Positions 22,433 through 33,057 of a stretch of DNA of 64,000 nt are shown piece after piece. The translations under genes were made by a program, and so were the position numbers. Position 1 is the stretch's first letter, and each line of letters starts with the position of its first letter. Below the pieces are notes generated by a model, which made no database searches, was not told where the DNA came from, and was given only the letters and a program-made list of their open reading frames with translations. Origin of the DNA: Lunularia cruciata (Eukaryota; Streptophyta; Marchantiopsida; Lunulariales; Lunulariaceae). The stretch spans positions 31,439,465 through 31,503,464 of the forward strand of contig OX419762.1 of assembly GCA_948567375.1 (NCBI GenBank). Reading direction: 5' to 3'.

Positions 22433-22521
22433 TTGTGGCACTTTAGAGTCTATATATGACTTATGTGTGAGTTGTGCTTCTGTAGTGTATGATGTTGATA
22501 GCGATGTTTATATGCACGACA
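22433..22521 (+). repeat. M2 split direct repeat B2
   Basis: 89 bp from TTGTGGCAC to GCACGACA; it forms the right end of the element next to the TSD ACCT. Confidence 0.88.
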
Positions 22522-22921
22522 ACCTCGTAAGCTCAGACCTTGTTTTATTGGGCCTTTCTTGATTCTTCGTCGCATCGATGTTGTAGCCTATCACCTTGAG
22601 CTACCACCACACATGAAGATCCATCCAGTGTTCCATGTCTCCCTACTATGCAGATATGCTCCCCGATCAGGCCAGGGTCATTCCACACAAGACATTCAAC
22701 CTTGTCCGACACTCATTGATGGCACAAAGGAATATGAAGTGGAGCGGATTCTCAAAAAATGCATGCGTAGTACTTGCCATCTGCGGGTGGCCTATCTAGT
22801 ACAATGGAAAGGTTACCCCCTCCTTGAAGCACCCTGGGTGCCCGCTGCCAATTTGGCACATGCACCGGTGTTGGTGCAACCATTTGAGCAACAATTGCAC
22901 AACGAGGACGTTGCGTCTTAA
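22522..22921 (+). pseudogene. Chromovirus B integrase C-terminus and chromodomain
   Basis: Continues the integrase after M2. The integrase tail has HLELPPHMKIHPVFHVSLL near 22592-22650. A chromodomain follows, with EYEVERILKK near 22732-22760 and YLVQWKGYPLLEAPWVP near 22792-22845. The aromatic residues of the methyl-lysine cage region (Y/W) are visible. Chromodomains steer chromoviruses to methylated-H3K9 heterochromatin (known for the family). Fossil. Confidence 0.9.
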
Positions 22922-22934
22922 AAAGAGGGAGGTT
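22921..22934 (+). promoter_or_regulatory. Chromovirus B polypurine tract
   Basis: AAAAGAGGGAGGTT ends at the first base of the 3' LTR. The homologous tract is on the minus strand at 63245-63260. Confidence 0.8.
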
Positions 22935-23675
22935 TGTAATACCAAGAGCTAGCCATATGATCTAGATGTGAAATTTGGTTGGTAACATCTAGAATGATGT
23001 TATACATGATGTTCAAAATAGATAAGATAGAAGTATCACCAAAAGAGTACTTCTACTAATAGGGCAGAAACCGAAATAGACTTGAGAACTTTAGAACCAA
23101 TAGCTAGACATATGATTTATAGGTGAGAATTGGTTTGGTAACATCTGGAAGGATGTTACACATGATGGACTAAACAGATCAGAAAGAGGTATCACCAAAA
23201 GGGGACTTCTACTAATAGAGTAGGAACTGAAATATACTTGAAGTCTTTGAAGGCAATTTTGGAGGCCTAAACGGATGAATTAGGCCTCAAAAATGTGTTG
23301 ACATCCCCCCCCCCAATAGAGGAAACGTTGGCCTTCCCTCCCCCCTGCATTATCTGATTGAGAGCTTTCCAATGGTACCTTACTCACGTGATTCTGAGAT
23401 CCCTATAGGAAGATTCCCTAAAAGATTCCCTCCGGTCAAAGCTTGTTTGACCAACCAGATAGGACCTAGACCATACATGTCACCCATCCAAGTAAGTAAT
23501 CCAAGGGTGGAGCTTGCTGACATGTCACCTATCTATGTCCCTAATCCTATGGTGGAGCTTCCTTGGAGGAGATCATCTTTGTCTATATAATAAAGAGAAG
23601 GTGCTCCTTTGGGGCATCGTATGTTTGAGTGTGCAATCAATGTTTTCTCTCTTCTCTTGTCCTTGGAGTATTCTA
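22935..23675 (+). repeat. 3' LTR of chromovirus B
   Basis: 741 bp, partner of 5665-6402, with the same U3 duplication (units at 22942 and 23097) and TATA box at 23584. TSD TTGAG follows. Confidence 0.9.
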
Positions 23676-23680
23676 TTGAG

Positions 23681-24853
23681 GAAAGCCAAAGATCTTCTTG
23701 GCTAATCCTCACTATATATTGCTTATCTTAACTTCCTACCTTATCCTATCTACTCACTTGTAGGCTAATTAGGCACCTTACAAGTGTCAAGGAAGGTATA
23801 AGTTCTTCCCAAAGACAACTTATAAGTTTATATCCCTTGAACTTACTACTCCAAAGGTTATATCTACAAATTTTTACAACTATGAAGGCCTTTGGACTGC
23901 TTCCTCCAAATATGAAGAACTTCTTATAGTGAAGTATATTTGGCCTAAAGTACTAATGCATAGAACTACCTTCACCTTTACAAATCCTAATAAGGAGCTT
24001 GGTCCACTGCTTGTAACCTACTACTTCTAAAAGATGGGTATGATAGGTCTGAAGGAACTTTCCATCTATATGTTCACTAAGTCTAATGGCTAGTTGGTCC
24101 ATCTTGTCTTCTTTGTAGGTCTTCCTTTCCAGATCTGGACCTTCAACTTCAGCTCATGCAAATTTGTCTTTGTTACCTTCCCTTGAGATAATTCTTCCAA
24201 CATTTCTACAAAGTGATTTTAAGCTTCTTCCTATTGCTTGAGGATCTTTACCTTCTCTTCCTCTAAGTCATAATTTAGTGCCTACACCTCCTTCATTATC
24301 TCCTCCAACATTTAGGGTTGATCAACTACACTCTCCTCTTTCTCTTTCTTTAATTCTTTGGCTAGATTCTCCAATTGAGTAGCCACCTCCTTCTAGTATT
24401 TGGACATCTATACTTCCAAAGTGACCACCTTGATCTTGGTGGTCTCTAGTTCTTCCCAAATAATAATCCATGTTCTTTTTCCTTGGCCCTCAACTACTCT
24501 TTGTGTCCTTGCTATTGTTGTGTGTGCTCTAGCTAAAGTGCTTGCATATCTCCTTGCAATCTTTAATTGTCTTCTTTGAACTTGTTGTGATATGCTACAA
24601 GTAAATTGTTTTGCCTCTTCAATTTGTATTTTTCTTCCATAAGGAGATTTACCTTCTTCACTTCCTTCTTGTATAGATTCCAACTCTTGCTTCTGTTTTT
24701 CCTCCTTTGCCTTCTTGGTATAGATTACATTATGGAGCCTTTAGATCAATGTGGTACAATTGACCAAATTGGAGTAAAATTATTGGTATTCCATTAGAAT
24801 GAGCCCAATCATTTGCAAGGCTGCACCTACCAAGTGGATTACAGAATTGCACC
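23681..24853 (-). repeat. Piece of old element G between B and E1
   Basis: Read on the minus strand it contains a charged coiled-coil coding remnant (24408-24683) and then AT-rich DNA leading to the TATA-like box at 5613-5622 beyond B. It joins 28576 across the E1 insertion (TSD GCACC). Interpreted as the U3 of a giant LTR of element G. The rest of the piece shows nothing recognisable. Confidence 0.5.
24408..24683 (-). pseudogene. G-element coiled-coil coding remnant
   Basis: About 90 codons rich in Lys, Glu, Gln and Arg, including IQIEEAKQFTCSISQQVQ and RTWIIIWEELETTKIK-type heptad patterns. I do not recognise a family. Position and composition parallel the U3-borne coiled-coil ORF of family E, but the sequence itself is different. 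Fossil. Confidence 0.45.
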
Positions 24854-25252
24854 TGTGGTACCCACATTTTTTGTTTTTTATGGTTAGTAGTGTTTAAGAG
24901 ACAAAGTAAGCACGGATAAGTTGAATTGCGGACAAAGAAGAGCCGAAAGTAACTTCTGAGGAAAGCTGAAGAAGTTGACATTGGATCCAATATGGAAGTA
25001 CTCGGAAGAGGAGTATGCCGGAAACAGGCCAAAGATCATCGTCTTTGGGTTGGAAAATGCAGGGACAATGAAGACCGTTTAACAACCTCTGTACATGGCA
25101 AGAAAGTACATTTCAAGAAACTGCGAGGGCAAAATAAGCATGACTTGACAATGACCGGGAGTGCATGCAGAAGAGAGAAATTCACAAACAAAATAGACTG
25201 AAGAATGACTGCGATTTGGGGCAATATAAAATTGTGACTACGCAAGGGGAAG

Positions 25253-27690
25253 TTGAATTTGCTGAGTAAATTTCCAATCCCTTTGAGTAGTTTTCCTGCA
25301 ATAATGCGTGTCCGGAAGCCCGTCAAGAGTGAAATTTTCCGAAACCCTAAGGGAGTTAGAGTGTCTCATCCAGGAGAGGGGCTGATCTTCCAACAGTGTA
25401 GAACAAGAGAACAAATCATGGCAAAGAAGGTGGCCAACGCGCTGGCAGTGAGAGGTTTTGCAATTCAAAGAGTGGATGTAGTAGCTAGAATCAAAGTCTT
25501 GGCTAGACTTCGTATTACCTTTTTAGCATGGAACTGGAATTTCAGTTTCTTGGGAGTGATGGCAGAGATTGCTGCCAGTAATTGTGAGGAGGGTCCCGAG
25601 GTAGAGGGGAAGAGAGGCAATCCGGCTCAATGGACTGAGTCAGATTGAAGATTAGTATTGGGGAGAGAAGCATGAGAGCTGACAGGAGTCACCTTCTATC
25701 GGAAGTGTGATGCTACAGAGAAGACGGCGGAGATTCGCAATTTGTTTTTTGCTCCAAGAACTACAAATGGTTACAAGGTGGAATCCTATCGGGACCCAAT
25801 CCAAAGAAGTATCGTAGAGGCGATGATGGCCATGTCCAAGCCGGAGCAAACGACCTACGTAACCATGCAGCAAGCAGTCTTCTTCCATCAGATGTTTGCA
25901 GGAGCACCAGTGAATTGGGCAAAGTGCTTCCATCACCAAACAAAGCAGATGGTGGTGAATTGGAGAACGGGCTCGCCACCGCACTATTTTGCACCATTTG
26001 CAGCACATTTCTACTTTGGGCTGAAATTGCTCTCTGAAGACGAGCGTCATTGTATGGTCTTGCACATGCACCCTAACTTGAGACGCAAAGCAGACAAAGA
26101 GGAGCAATAGTATATGCTTCATCTACAAGTGAATGACGAGTACTTTGCAAGGACGGGATAGTGGAAGATCAAAGATGTTGCCAGTCCGAAGACAAAGAAG
26201 CAAAGAAGACCCGAAGAAGCCAAATCATCGCCCATCCAATGCAAGACTCAGAGGCTGATGTTGAAGTCTACTCACATCGTAAGAGCGTCATCGGGATCGG
26301 AGTCAGATGAAGAAACTGAATCGCAAGAAGAGGACTCGGAAGAAGAAGAGCTCACTTTGAAAAGTGAGGAGTTTGGGAGCGAAAGTGAAGGAGAGCCAGA
26401 AGTCCAGCAATCGGTGGTAGTAAGTGAGGCTGGCAAAGCAATGATGGAGAACAAGCCAAGACCCGAAGCAAAGAAGAAGTATCCTACAGGGCCGAGTTCA
26501 AGAGGCAAAGATGAAGACAATGCCGACACTATGAAGATACAAAGATCACGACTTTGGATGAAGGAGCCAATGACACAGGACAAGACTCCAGACAAAGGTG
26601 GCAATGATGAAGAAGAAAACTTTGGCGGGATAGCGTATTTGACGAAGGTGGTCACACCATTGCTCAAGCTGTTGAAAGAATATCGGATGGGAATTGCCCA
26701 AGATCAAAGGGAAGGGATGAATGAGCTGCAGGTGGTGAAGCATCTGTTGAATGAAGTGCAGGAGCTGCAGGAGCATCAAGTCCGAAGAAGCGCAGAAATT
26801 GAAGATCTTCAAAGGGAGGAAGAAGCGAGGAAGAAAATGTTGAGAGTGCTACAAGAGAGTTGCACAGAGAAGGAGAAGGAATTGCAGAAACAAGCCGGAG
26901 AGTTGAAGGAGCCGGAGAGTTGAAGGAGCAGGCGATGTGGCTCAACAAGATGAAGGAGGAAGTGAGTGATGTGCGCATCAAAAATGTTCATCTGAAGGCG
27001 ATGACCATCGTGATGGAGCAAGAGCTGGATAGCTTGAAGAAGAGTGCCGCAGCAAAAGATCAAGCATGGCAGAGAGAATTGGCATCCAAGCAAGAAGAAG
27101 AAGAAGAGCATTTGCGAGAACTTGTCAAGAGTGCGGAACAGCATAAGATGCAGTATGTAGAGGAGAAGAAGATGCTTGCTGCAAAATACGAAGACAAGTT
27201 GCAGATGTATCGAGTGGAGTTGAAGGTAGAACGTTCTCGGGGATATGCATCGGAATCAGTAGGAGACCTTGCAGGAAAATTACGAGCACTCTTAAACACG
27301 GAGGCTGAAGGAAGATTGGAAGAAGCTTGTCTGCATGAGTTGAAGTTACTTGTGCAGGAGACTCGGAAGCAAAGAGCCAAAGACATGGACATGAATACCT
27401 TGCTAATCCGGTTGAGAGAACGCGTAGATAGGAAAATGTTGGAAGTAGAAAATAATGTTAGTCTCAGATTAGATTTTGTCAATTTGGAGTTAGAGAAAAT
27501 TTGGACTAGTGTGATAGTGGATAAGAAACCCAATGTCACAGATGTAGGAACTCAAGTGTCATCGGACTTGCGAATTGATACATTAGAGAAGAGTGGGTCA
27601 GGAAATAAGAGTGTAGATGGATTACCCATGAGTTCAATTGTAGATTGTAGTGCAAAAGTCATAGAATTAGCAAAGGATTTGGTAGAATAA
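25253..27690 (+). pseudogene. U3-borne ORF region of E1
   Basis: Nearly continuous coding-like sequence. The segments in order are: AWNWNFSFLGVMAEIAASN (near 25530-25590); NGYKVESYRDPIQRSIVEA (near 25767-25825) with QAVFFHQMFAGAPVNWAKCF and HYFAPFAAHFYFGLKLL (to 26030); an acidic SESDEETESQEEDSEEEEL tract (near 26290-26360); then a long coiled coil (26660-27690) with ELKLLVQETRKQRAKDMD. The same order is seen in E2 and F. Function unknown; gag-like or accessory are both possible. The ORF lies wholly upstream of the TATA box, so it is in U3. Fossil. Confidence 0.7.
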
Positions 27691-27891
27691 GCCATACCCG
27701 AAGAAGGTGAAATAGTAGGAAGATCATCGGGTTTGGAAGCCGATGATGAGGTAGACATCGGATCGGGATAGAAGTCAATTTTGAGATATGAAAGGGCAAA
27801 TATGAAGAGATAGATTATCGATTGGGATCTGTAGGTAGGAAGAGATGTTAAGAAACGGTGTATAGGTAGGAAGAGCTGCTGTTTGCTTCAG

Positions 27892-27900
27892 TATTTAAGG
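27892..27900 (+). promoter_or_regulatory. TATA-like box of E1
   Basis: TATTTAAGG, about 0.68 kb before the LTR end and about 200 bases after the ORF region. Confidence 0.55.
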
Positions 27901-28575
27901 GGAGCATTTGCAGTCTTATGTTATTCAGTATTCAAATTTTTGAAGATACATAAAGCGAAGTGTTGTTTTCAGTACTCGTTGCTTAAGCTTAATTTTGATT
28001 GTCAATTTTGTGTTTGTGTTTGTGAGTGTGTGGAGAATTCCAAAGAGCAAGTCAAAGTGTTTGTGGATGTTGGAATCTACAGCCTTGATCTTCATTCTGT
28101 GTGTTTGATCATGAGTGAAGTGCATTGGAGCAATGCCTTGACAGGTTTGAGAGGAATTGTAGTTTTGTTAGTATTCTGCATTTGTGAGTGCAGTACAAAG
28201 TTGATGTGAAGCAATTTCAATCGAGGAAGTTGTTCCTTCAATGGAGGGGTGGAACACAATTCTGAGGCAAAATCGGTCTTTGCAGTGAAGTGCCGTCTTC
28301 GGGAGAATTTGAATCATCACAATCAAGAGTTGTTTGGACAGAATTTACTATGATGTGATTATATGTGTGTATTCATGACAAGTTGTCAAGTTTGTGAGCT
28401 TGTTACTCTCTTCTGGGTGTAGTTTCTACCTGAGAGATTAAAGAAGCAATCAAGAAGAACTACAATTGTGACTTTTGACTTCGTATTTGACCAATTTTGG
28501 ATAGTATCTCTGCATGAACAAACTTTACTTACCCGATTACTGCAAAAGTGATATTTGCCAGGTTGTCACAGCACC

Positions 28576-29099
28576 CTCCTTGCCTAGAACTCTATGTTAT
28601 TTGGTTGCATCTCTCCTTATTTTGGCTTGTGCTACACTCATAGGGTCTTTGCCTTCTTTTTCCATATCTATACTCTATTCCACTTCTTGATGTTGTTCTT
28701 TGGCTCTATGATGTTCCTCATTTGGAAGATCTTCTCCTTGTCTCCCTTTGACCACCTTCTTTTCTCCTTTGGGAGCCTTCTCTTCTTTGTTGGGGTTAAG
28801 GAGTTATTTGGGTTGTTTTTGTTCTTCGTTGCCTTGGTCTTTATGTTTTGCACCTTGCTCTTCTTCTTGTGGTATAGACTGCACATCTTCATATTGCTCC
28901 TTACCTTTGCACTCAAATATTGACCTCTGCAAGGTAAACAATCCTCTTCCTCTTCTTGATCTGCAACTTTAGATTCTTTTGCCTCCTCCTCCTCCTTTAA
29001 AGATACATCTATAACTTGAGGATTCTTTCTTGGCTTCTTGGGTGAATTGTAAAGCCTTGGTGTGGCTATCTTCTCCTTCTTGGTCTTTACCATGGCACA
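28576..29099 (-). repeat. Start of the G-element LTR
   Basis: On the minus strand a purine tract (AAAGGGGGGAT, 29101-29112) is followed by TGTGCC at 29099, like a PPT-LTR junction. A coding-like stretch begins at once inside the LTR. M3 is inserted just upstream (TSD CCTT). This reading is tentative because no second G LTR is in the window. Confidence 0.45.
28668..29093 (-). pseudogene. G-element U3-borne ORF, N-terminal part
   Basis: About 140 codons starting MVKTKKEKIATPRLYNSPKK within six bases of the inferred LTR start. Very Lys/Glu-rich, with an acidic patch (KEEEEAKES) and a basic tail, low complexity. No family recognised. It supports the idea that G, like E and F, has an ORF in U3. 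Fossil. Confidence 0.45.
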
Positions 29100-29140
29100 A
29101 TCCCCCCTTTATCCATTGGCATTTATTTCCGAGTCTCCTT

Positions 29141-29246
29141 TGTTGTGCGCATATACATTGCTACACAACATACATCATTGGCAACATCATACACTATAGA
29201 AACACACCTCACACATAAGTCATACATAAACTCTAAAGTGCTACAA
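29141..29246 (-). repeat. M3 split direct repeat B2
   Basis: 106 bp; minus strand TTGTAGCACTTTAGAG to CGCACAACA. Abuts A2 at CTGATTA exactly as in M2. Confidence 0.85.
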
Positions 29247-29664
29247 TAATCAGATGTTTTACAACTCAAATCAACTAAACTCATATCAATATTTGATCTG
29301 ATCCTCAAAAACTTGCCAACAATAGGACACTGATTATAGTCAAGCCACACCCACTCTAGCTAAGAGAATCCAAGTGATGCTTGCTGGATTTCTATCCACT
29401 CTAGCCAGGAACTCAAAGGCTCAACATCAGAGAAGTGAGCTCTCTGTAGCTGCAGATCGAGGGTATACTCTTGATTTTGACCTAGGTCTCATCCTAATGG
29501 CACACCTAACGGTGTGGATGGTGCAAGTGATGGTGGGCCCCACCATGAAGTCAATACCCTAACACAAAATCTGACCGTTGGAAAGCAGTCTATGAGTTAT
29601 TGCCAAAATGCCTCTTACTACAATGTCCAAGCAATCTAAATGTAACACTAAAAATGGTGTGATA
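29247..29664 (-). repeat. M3 split direct repeat A2
   Basis: Minus strand TATCACACC to CTGATTA, about 418 bp, direct repeat of A1 at 42332-42786. Confidence 0.85.
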
Positions 29665-29777
29665 GTTATCATGCATATATATATATATCACTACACAACA
29701 TACACAATTGTCAACATCATACGCTATAGAAGCACAACTCACACATAAGTCATACATAAACTCTAAAGTGCCACAAT
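29665..29777 (-). repeat. M3 split direct repeat B1
   Basis: Minus strand TTGTGGCACTTTAGAG to GCATGATAAC, lying between PPT and A2. It contains a short (TA)n run. Confidence 0.85.
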
Positions 29778-29792
29778 CGCCTCCCTAGCTAG
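29778..29792 (-). promoter_or_regulatory. M3 polypurine tract
   Basis: Minus strand AGCTAGGGAGGCGA just before B1, matching M1 and M2. Confidence 0.65.
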
Positions 29793-29942
29793 TGGTAAGG
29801 TCCCTCTAACTCCATAAAGCCATCTACTCCAAGTATATGGTAAACCATATGTTGGGCAAAGATCAGGAGGCCGGGTGCTATGGAGCACCATTGTTAGTCA
29901 CCTGTCTGCAATCTATACCAAATAAATTATGAACTAGCTATA

Positions 29943-30262
29943 GGTCAAGTACATCTAGGACATAACCACAATCCTTGAGGAACCACCATGAGGGGAGGAG
30001 TCATACATGCCATATGCCATCCTCTAAAACAACTATCACACACTAACATAGTAGCAACTCCACCAGAAGAGCCACATAACATACACCTCAAGCCTGCACG
30101 TACAAGTGCCAAGCTTGGGTCCATAGTACCATCAATATTTGGGAGGTGGCATGGCACACAATTGCGTACATGATCCTTCCAAACAACACCATCACGTACT
30201 TCTAATAGAAGGACTCCAGATGGCAAAACCTCATGCACTTTCAAGATAGTGTGGCATGTCAA
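29943..30262 (-). pseudogene. M3 integrase tail with well-preserved PHD finger
   Basis: About 105 codons. The tail VHEVLPSGVLLLEVRDG is followed by HLPNIDGTMDPSLAL. A complete C4HC3 PHD pattern comes next: CMLC, CDSC, WHMAC and WLCPRC, with the conserved Trp two residues before the last Cys pair. This is the best-preserved finger of the three M copies. It is part of the element and not a host gene, because B1 and A2 follow and both neighbours are M sequence. Confidence 0.85.
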
Positions 30263-31323
30263 AACATCAAGTGTTGTTGGTGCTATTTGTTGTAGATATA
30301 TATAGTCACTTGGATGAAATCAACATATCAAGGGTCTATAACCTCCTCCTCAAATAGTAGCATAACATAAGGTATCCCTATGCTGAGCAATTGCCAAGTT
30401 CTCAAAGGCCATTGGCATCACTTTCTAAAAGATCTCTGCTTGTTGAGAACATGCGCTCACCCATACATTTGGATCATCCAAGTCCAAGACTACAATAGCA
30501 TCTCAAAGAATGGCTACAGATAAATCTGGATCTCATCCATAGAGTAGAAAGTAAGAAGAGAAGGATGCCAAGGTCCCATCCAAGAATGGACCCAATGTGT
30601 ACATGCCACCACTCTGGTGCAAGAATCACCTATCAAAGGAATGTTCTCCAAAAGTGTAACAACTCGGCAAACATCACTTTTGCAGTAATCAGGTAAGTAA
30701 AGTTTGTTCCCGCAGAGATACGATTCAGAATTGGTCAAATACAAAGTCAAACAGTAACTTGTAGTTCTTCTTGATTTCTTCTTAAATCTCTCAGGTAGAA
30801 ACTACACCCAGAAGAGAGTAACAAGCTTACAATCTTGACAACTTGTCACGACTACACACACATAATCACAACATAGCAAATTCTATCCAAACAACTCTTG
30901 ATTGTGATGATTCAGATTCTCCCAAAGACGGCACTTCACTATGAAGAATGATTTCACCTCAGAATTGTGTCCCACCCCTCCACTGAAGGCACAACTTCCT
31001 TGATCAAAATTGCTTCACATCAACTTTGTGTTGCACTCACAAATGCAGAATACTACCAACACTACAATTCCTCTCAGATCTGTCAAGGCATTGCTCCAAT
31101 GCACTTCACTCAGGATCACACCCACAAAATGAAGATCGAGGCTATAGAATCCAACATCCACAAACACACTGACTTGCACTTTGGAATTCTCAACACACTC
31201 ACAAACACAAACACAAGATTGACAATCTGAATTAAGCTCAAGCAACGAGCATTGAAAACAGCACTTTGCTTTATCTATCTTTAGAAATTTGAATACTGAA
31301 CAACATAGTATTGCAAATGCTCC

Positions 31324-31332
31324 CCTTAAATA
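31324..31332 (-). promoter_or_regulatory. TATA-like box of E2
   Basis: Minus-strand TATTTAAGG, at the same place as in E1 and F. Confidence 0.5.
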
Positions 31333-33057
31333 CTGAAGCAAATGGCAGTTCTTCCTACCTATGCACTGCTTCCTAACATCTCTTCCTACCTGCAGATCCA
31401 AACTGACAATCCATCTCTTCATATCTGCCTCTTCCTATCTCAAAATTGGTACTTACACCAATCCGATGTCTACCTCATCATTGGCTCCCAAACCCAATGA
31501 TCTTCCTACTACTTCTCCTTCTTTGGACTTATCCACAACTACTAATTCCTTCACTACTTCTACAACTTCTACAGTAGGAACTACAATTGCACTAAGGAGT
31601 GACTTATCTAACTCTTTATCTCCTAGCCCACTCTTCTCTAATGTCTCTAATAATAAGTCCGATGACACCTGTACTCCTACTTCTGCAACATTGGACTTCC
31701 TCTCCGCTGTCACACTATTCCTAATTTTCTCTAACTCCGAATTGACTAAATCTAATCTGAGACTAACATTGTCTTCTACTTCTAACATCTCTCGGTCTAC
31801 CCGCTCCCTCAATCGGATCAGCAATGTGTTCATATCCACATCTTTGGCTTTTCTCTTCCGAGTTTCTTGCACAAGCAACTCCAACTCATGTAGATGTGCT
31901 TCTTCCAATCTCCCTTCAGCCTCCATGCTCAAGATTGCTCTCAACTTCCTTGCAACTTCTCCTACTGATTCCAACTCATATCCTCGAGAGCGCTCTACCT
32001 TCAACTCTTTGCGGTACATCTTCAACTCATCTTTGTACTCATCAATGAGCATCTTCTTCTCCTCCACATACTGTGTACTAACGAGGAGAGGTCAGAGGGC
32101 AGAAAACGTTTTGGGCTATGGCGGCCAATGCTCCTAAGATCAAACTCAACACTTTGGACCAGCTCTCTTAATCGTCCTTCTTCTTCATGCCTGACTGCTA
32201 ACTCCCTCTACCATGCTTGATCCTTCTCGACTGCACTCTTCTTCAAGCTGTCCAACTCCTGCTCCATTATTGTTGCCGTTGCCTTCAAATGAATATTTTT
32301 GATACGCACATCACTCACTTCCTCCTTCAGGTTGCTCAGCCACATGGCCTGCTCCTTCAATTCTCCGGCTTGCTTTTGCAGTTCTCCGGCTTTCTCTTTT
32401 GACTCGTAGCTCTCTTGTAACATCTCGAAAGCCTTCTTCTTCAAGACTTCCTCTCTCCAAAGTTCTCCAATTTCATCATTTCTTTGGACTTGTTGCTCTT
32501 GCAACCCCTTCACTTCACTCAACAGATGCTTCACCACCTGCAACTCATTCATCCCCTTCTATGATCTTGGGGAATAACATTCCGATGCTCCTTAAGTAGC
32601 TCCAGCAATGGTGTAACAACCTTTGTTAGATACAGTATCCCACCAAAGTTATCTTTATCTTTGTTGCCGTCTTTGTCTTCAGTCCTTGGCTCCTTCATCA
32701 GCTCCTTCATCCAAAGTCATGATCTTCATATCTTTAGAGACACCGCATCTGAACTTTCTTCTCCTTTACCGATTGAACTCAGCCCTGCAAGATACTCCTC
32801 CTTTTCCTCAGGTCTCTGCTTATTCACCACCATTGCTGCACAATGACCCATTGTTCCGAGTACTCTGTCAATCATCACATGACGAGCTTCATTGACCGCC
32901 ATGATTGTTGAACCTCAGGTTCCTCCTCACTATCACTTCCAAACTCCTCACTTTTTAAGGTGAGTTTGTCTTCTTCAGATTCCTCTTCTTGCGACTTGGT
33001 TTCTTCTTCAGACTTTGATTCCGATGATGCTTCTCTCACCATCTTCTTATTCTGCAC

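Larger units (their letters stand above)
11163..22521 (+). mobile_element. M2: gypsy element with methyltransferase, PHD finger and split direct repeats
   Basis: Ends are TGTCATGCC and GCACGACA with a 4-bp TSD ACCT (11159-11162, 22522-22525). Removing the insert and one ACCT restores the chromovirus sequence, matching the related empty site near 63640-63700. Part order: A1 repeat, leader, gag-like region, zinc knuckles, protease, cytosine methyltransferase, RT, RNase H, integrase, PHD finger, PPT, B1, A2, B2. Two solo LTRs (S1, S2) sit inside it. The terminal layout A1-internal-B1-A2-B2 is not that of an ordinary LTR element. It is broken many times. Confidence 0.92.
5665..23675 (+). mobile_element. 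B: Ty3/gypsy chromovirus, split by nested M2
   Basis: LTRs at 5665-6402 and 22935-23675 are flanked by a perfect 5-bp TSD, TTGAG (5660-5664, 23676-23680). Without the 11.4-kb nested M2 the element is about 6.65 kb, normal for a plant chromovirus. Part order is PBS for tRNA-iMet, gag, protease, RT, RNase H, integrase, chromodomain, PPT. The LTRs differ at roughly 4-5% in the first 320 bases I compared by hand, so it is moderately old. It is broken many times. Confidence 0.92.
24854..28570 (+). mobile_element. E1: giant (3.7 kb) solo LTR carrying an ORF
   Basis: Starts TGTGGTACCCACA, ends GGTTGTCACA, with a perfect 5-bp TSD GCACC (24849-24853, 28571-28575). The start equals the 5' and 3' LTR starts of element F (43104, 52771), and the end equals F's 5' LTR end (46680), so the whole unit is one LTR without an internal region. 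It was probably left by LTR-LTR recombination. Confidence 0.88.

Noticed and set aside
11163-22521. Classifying M as a DIRS/Ngaro-type element because of its split direct repeats
   Set aside because: It has a DDE integrase with an HHCC region, a polypurine tract and 4-bp target duplications, and I see no tyrosine-recombinase motif. Only the repeat layout resembles DIRS-order elements.
29943-30262. A small host PHD-finger gene
   Set aside because: The same block follows the integrase in M1 and M2 and is followed by the element's polypurine tract and B1 repeat.
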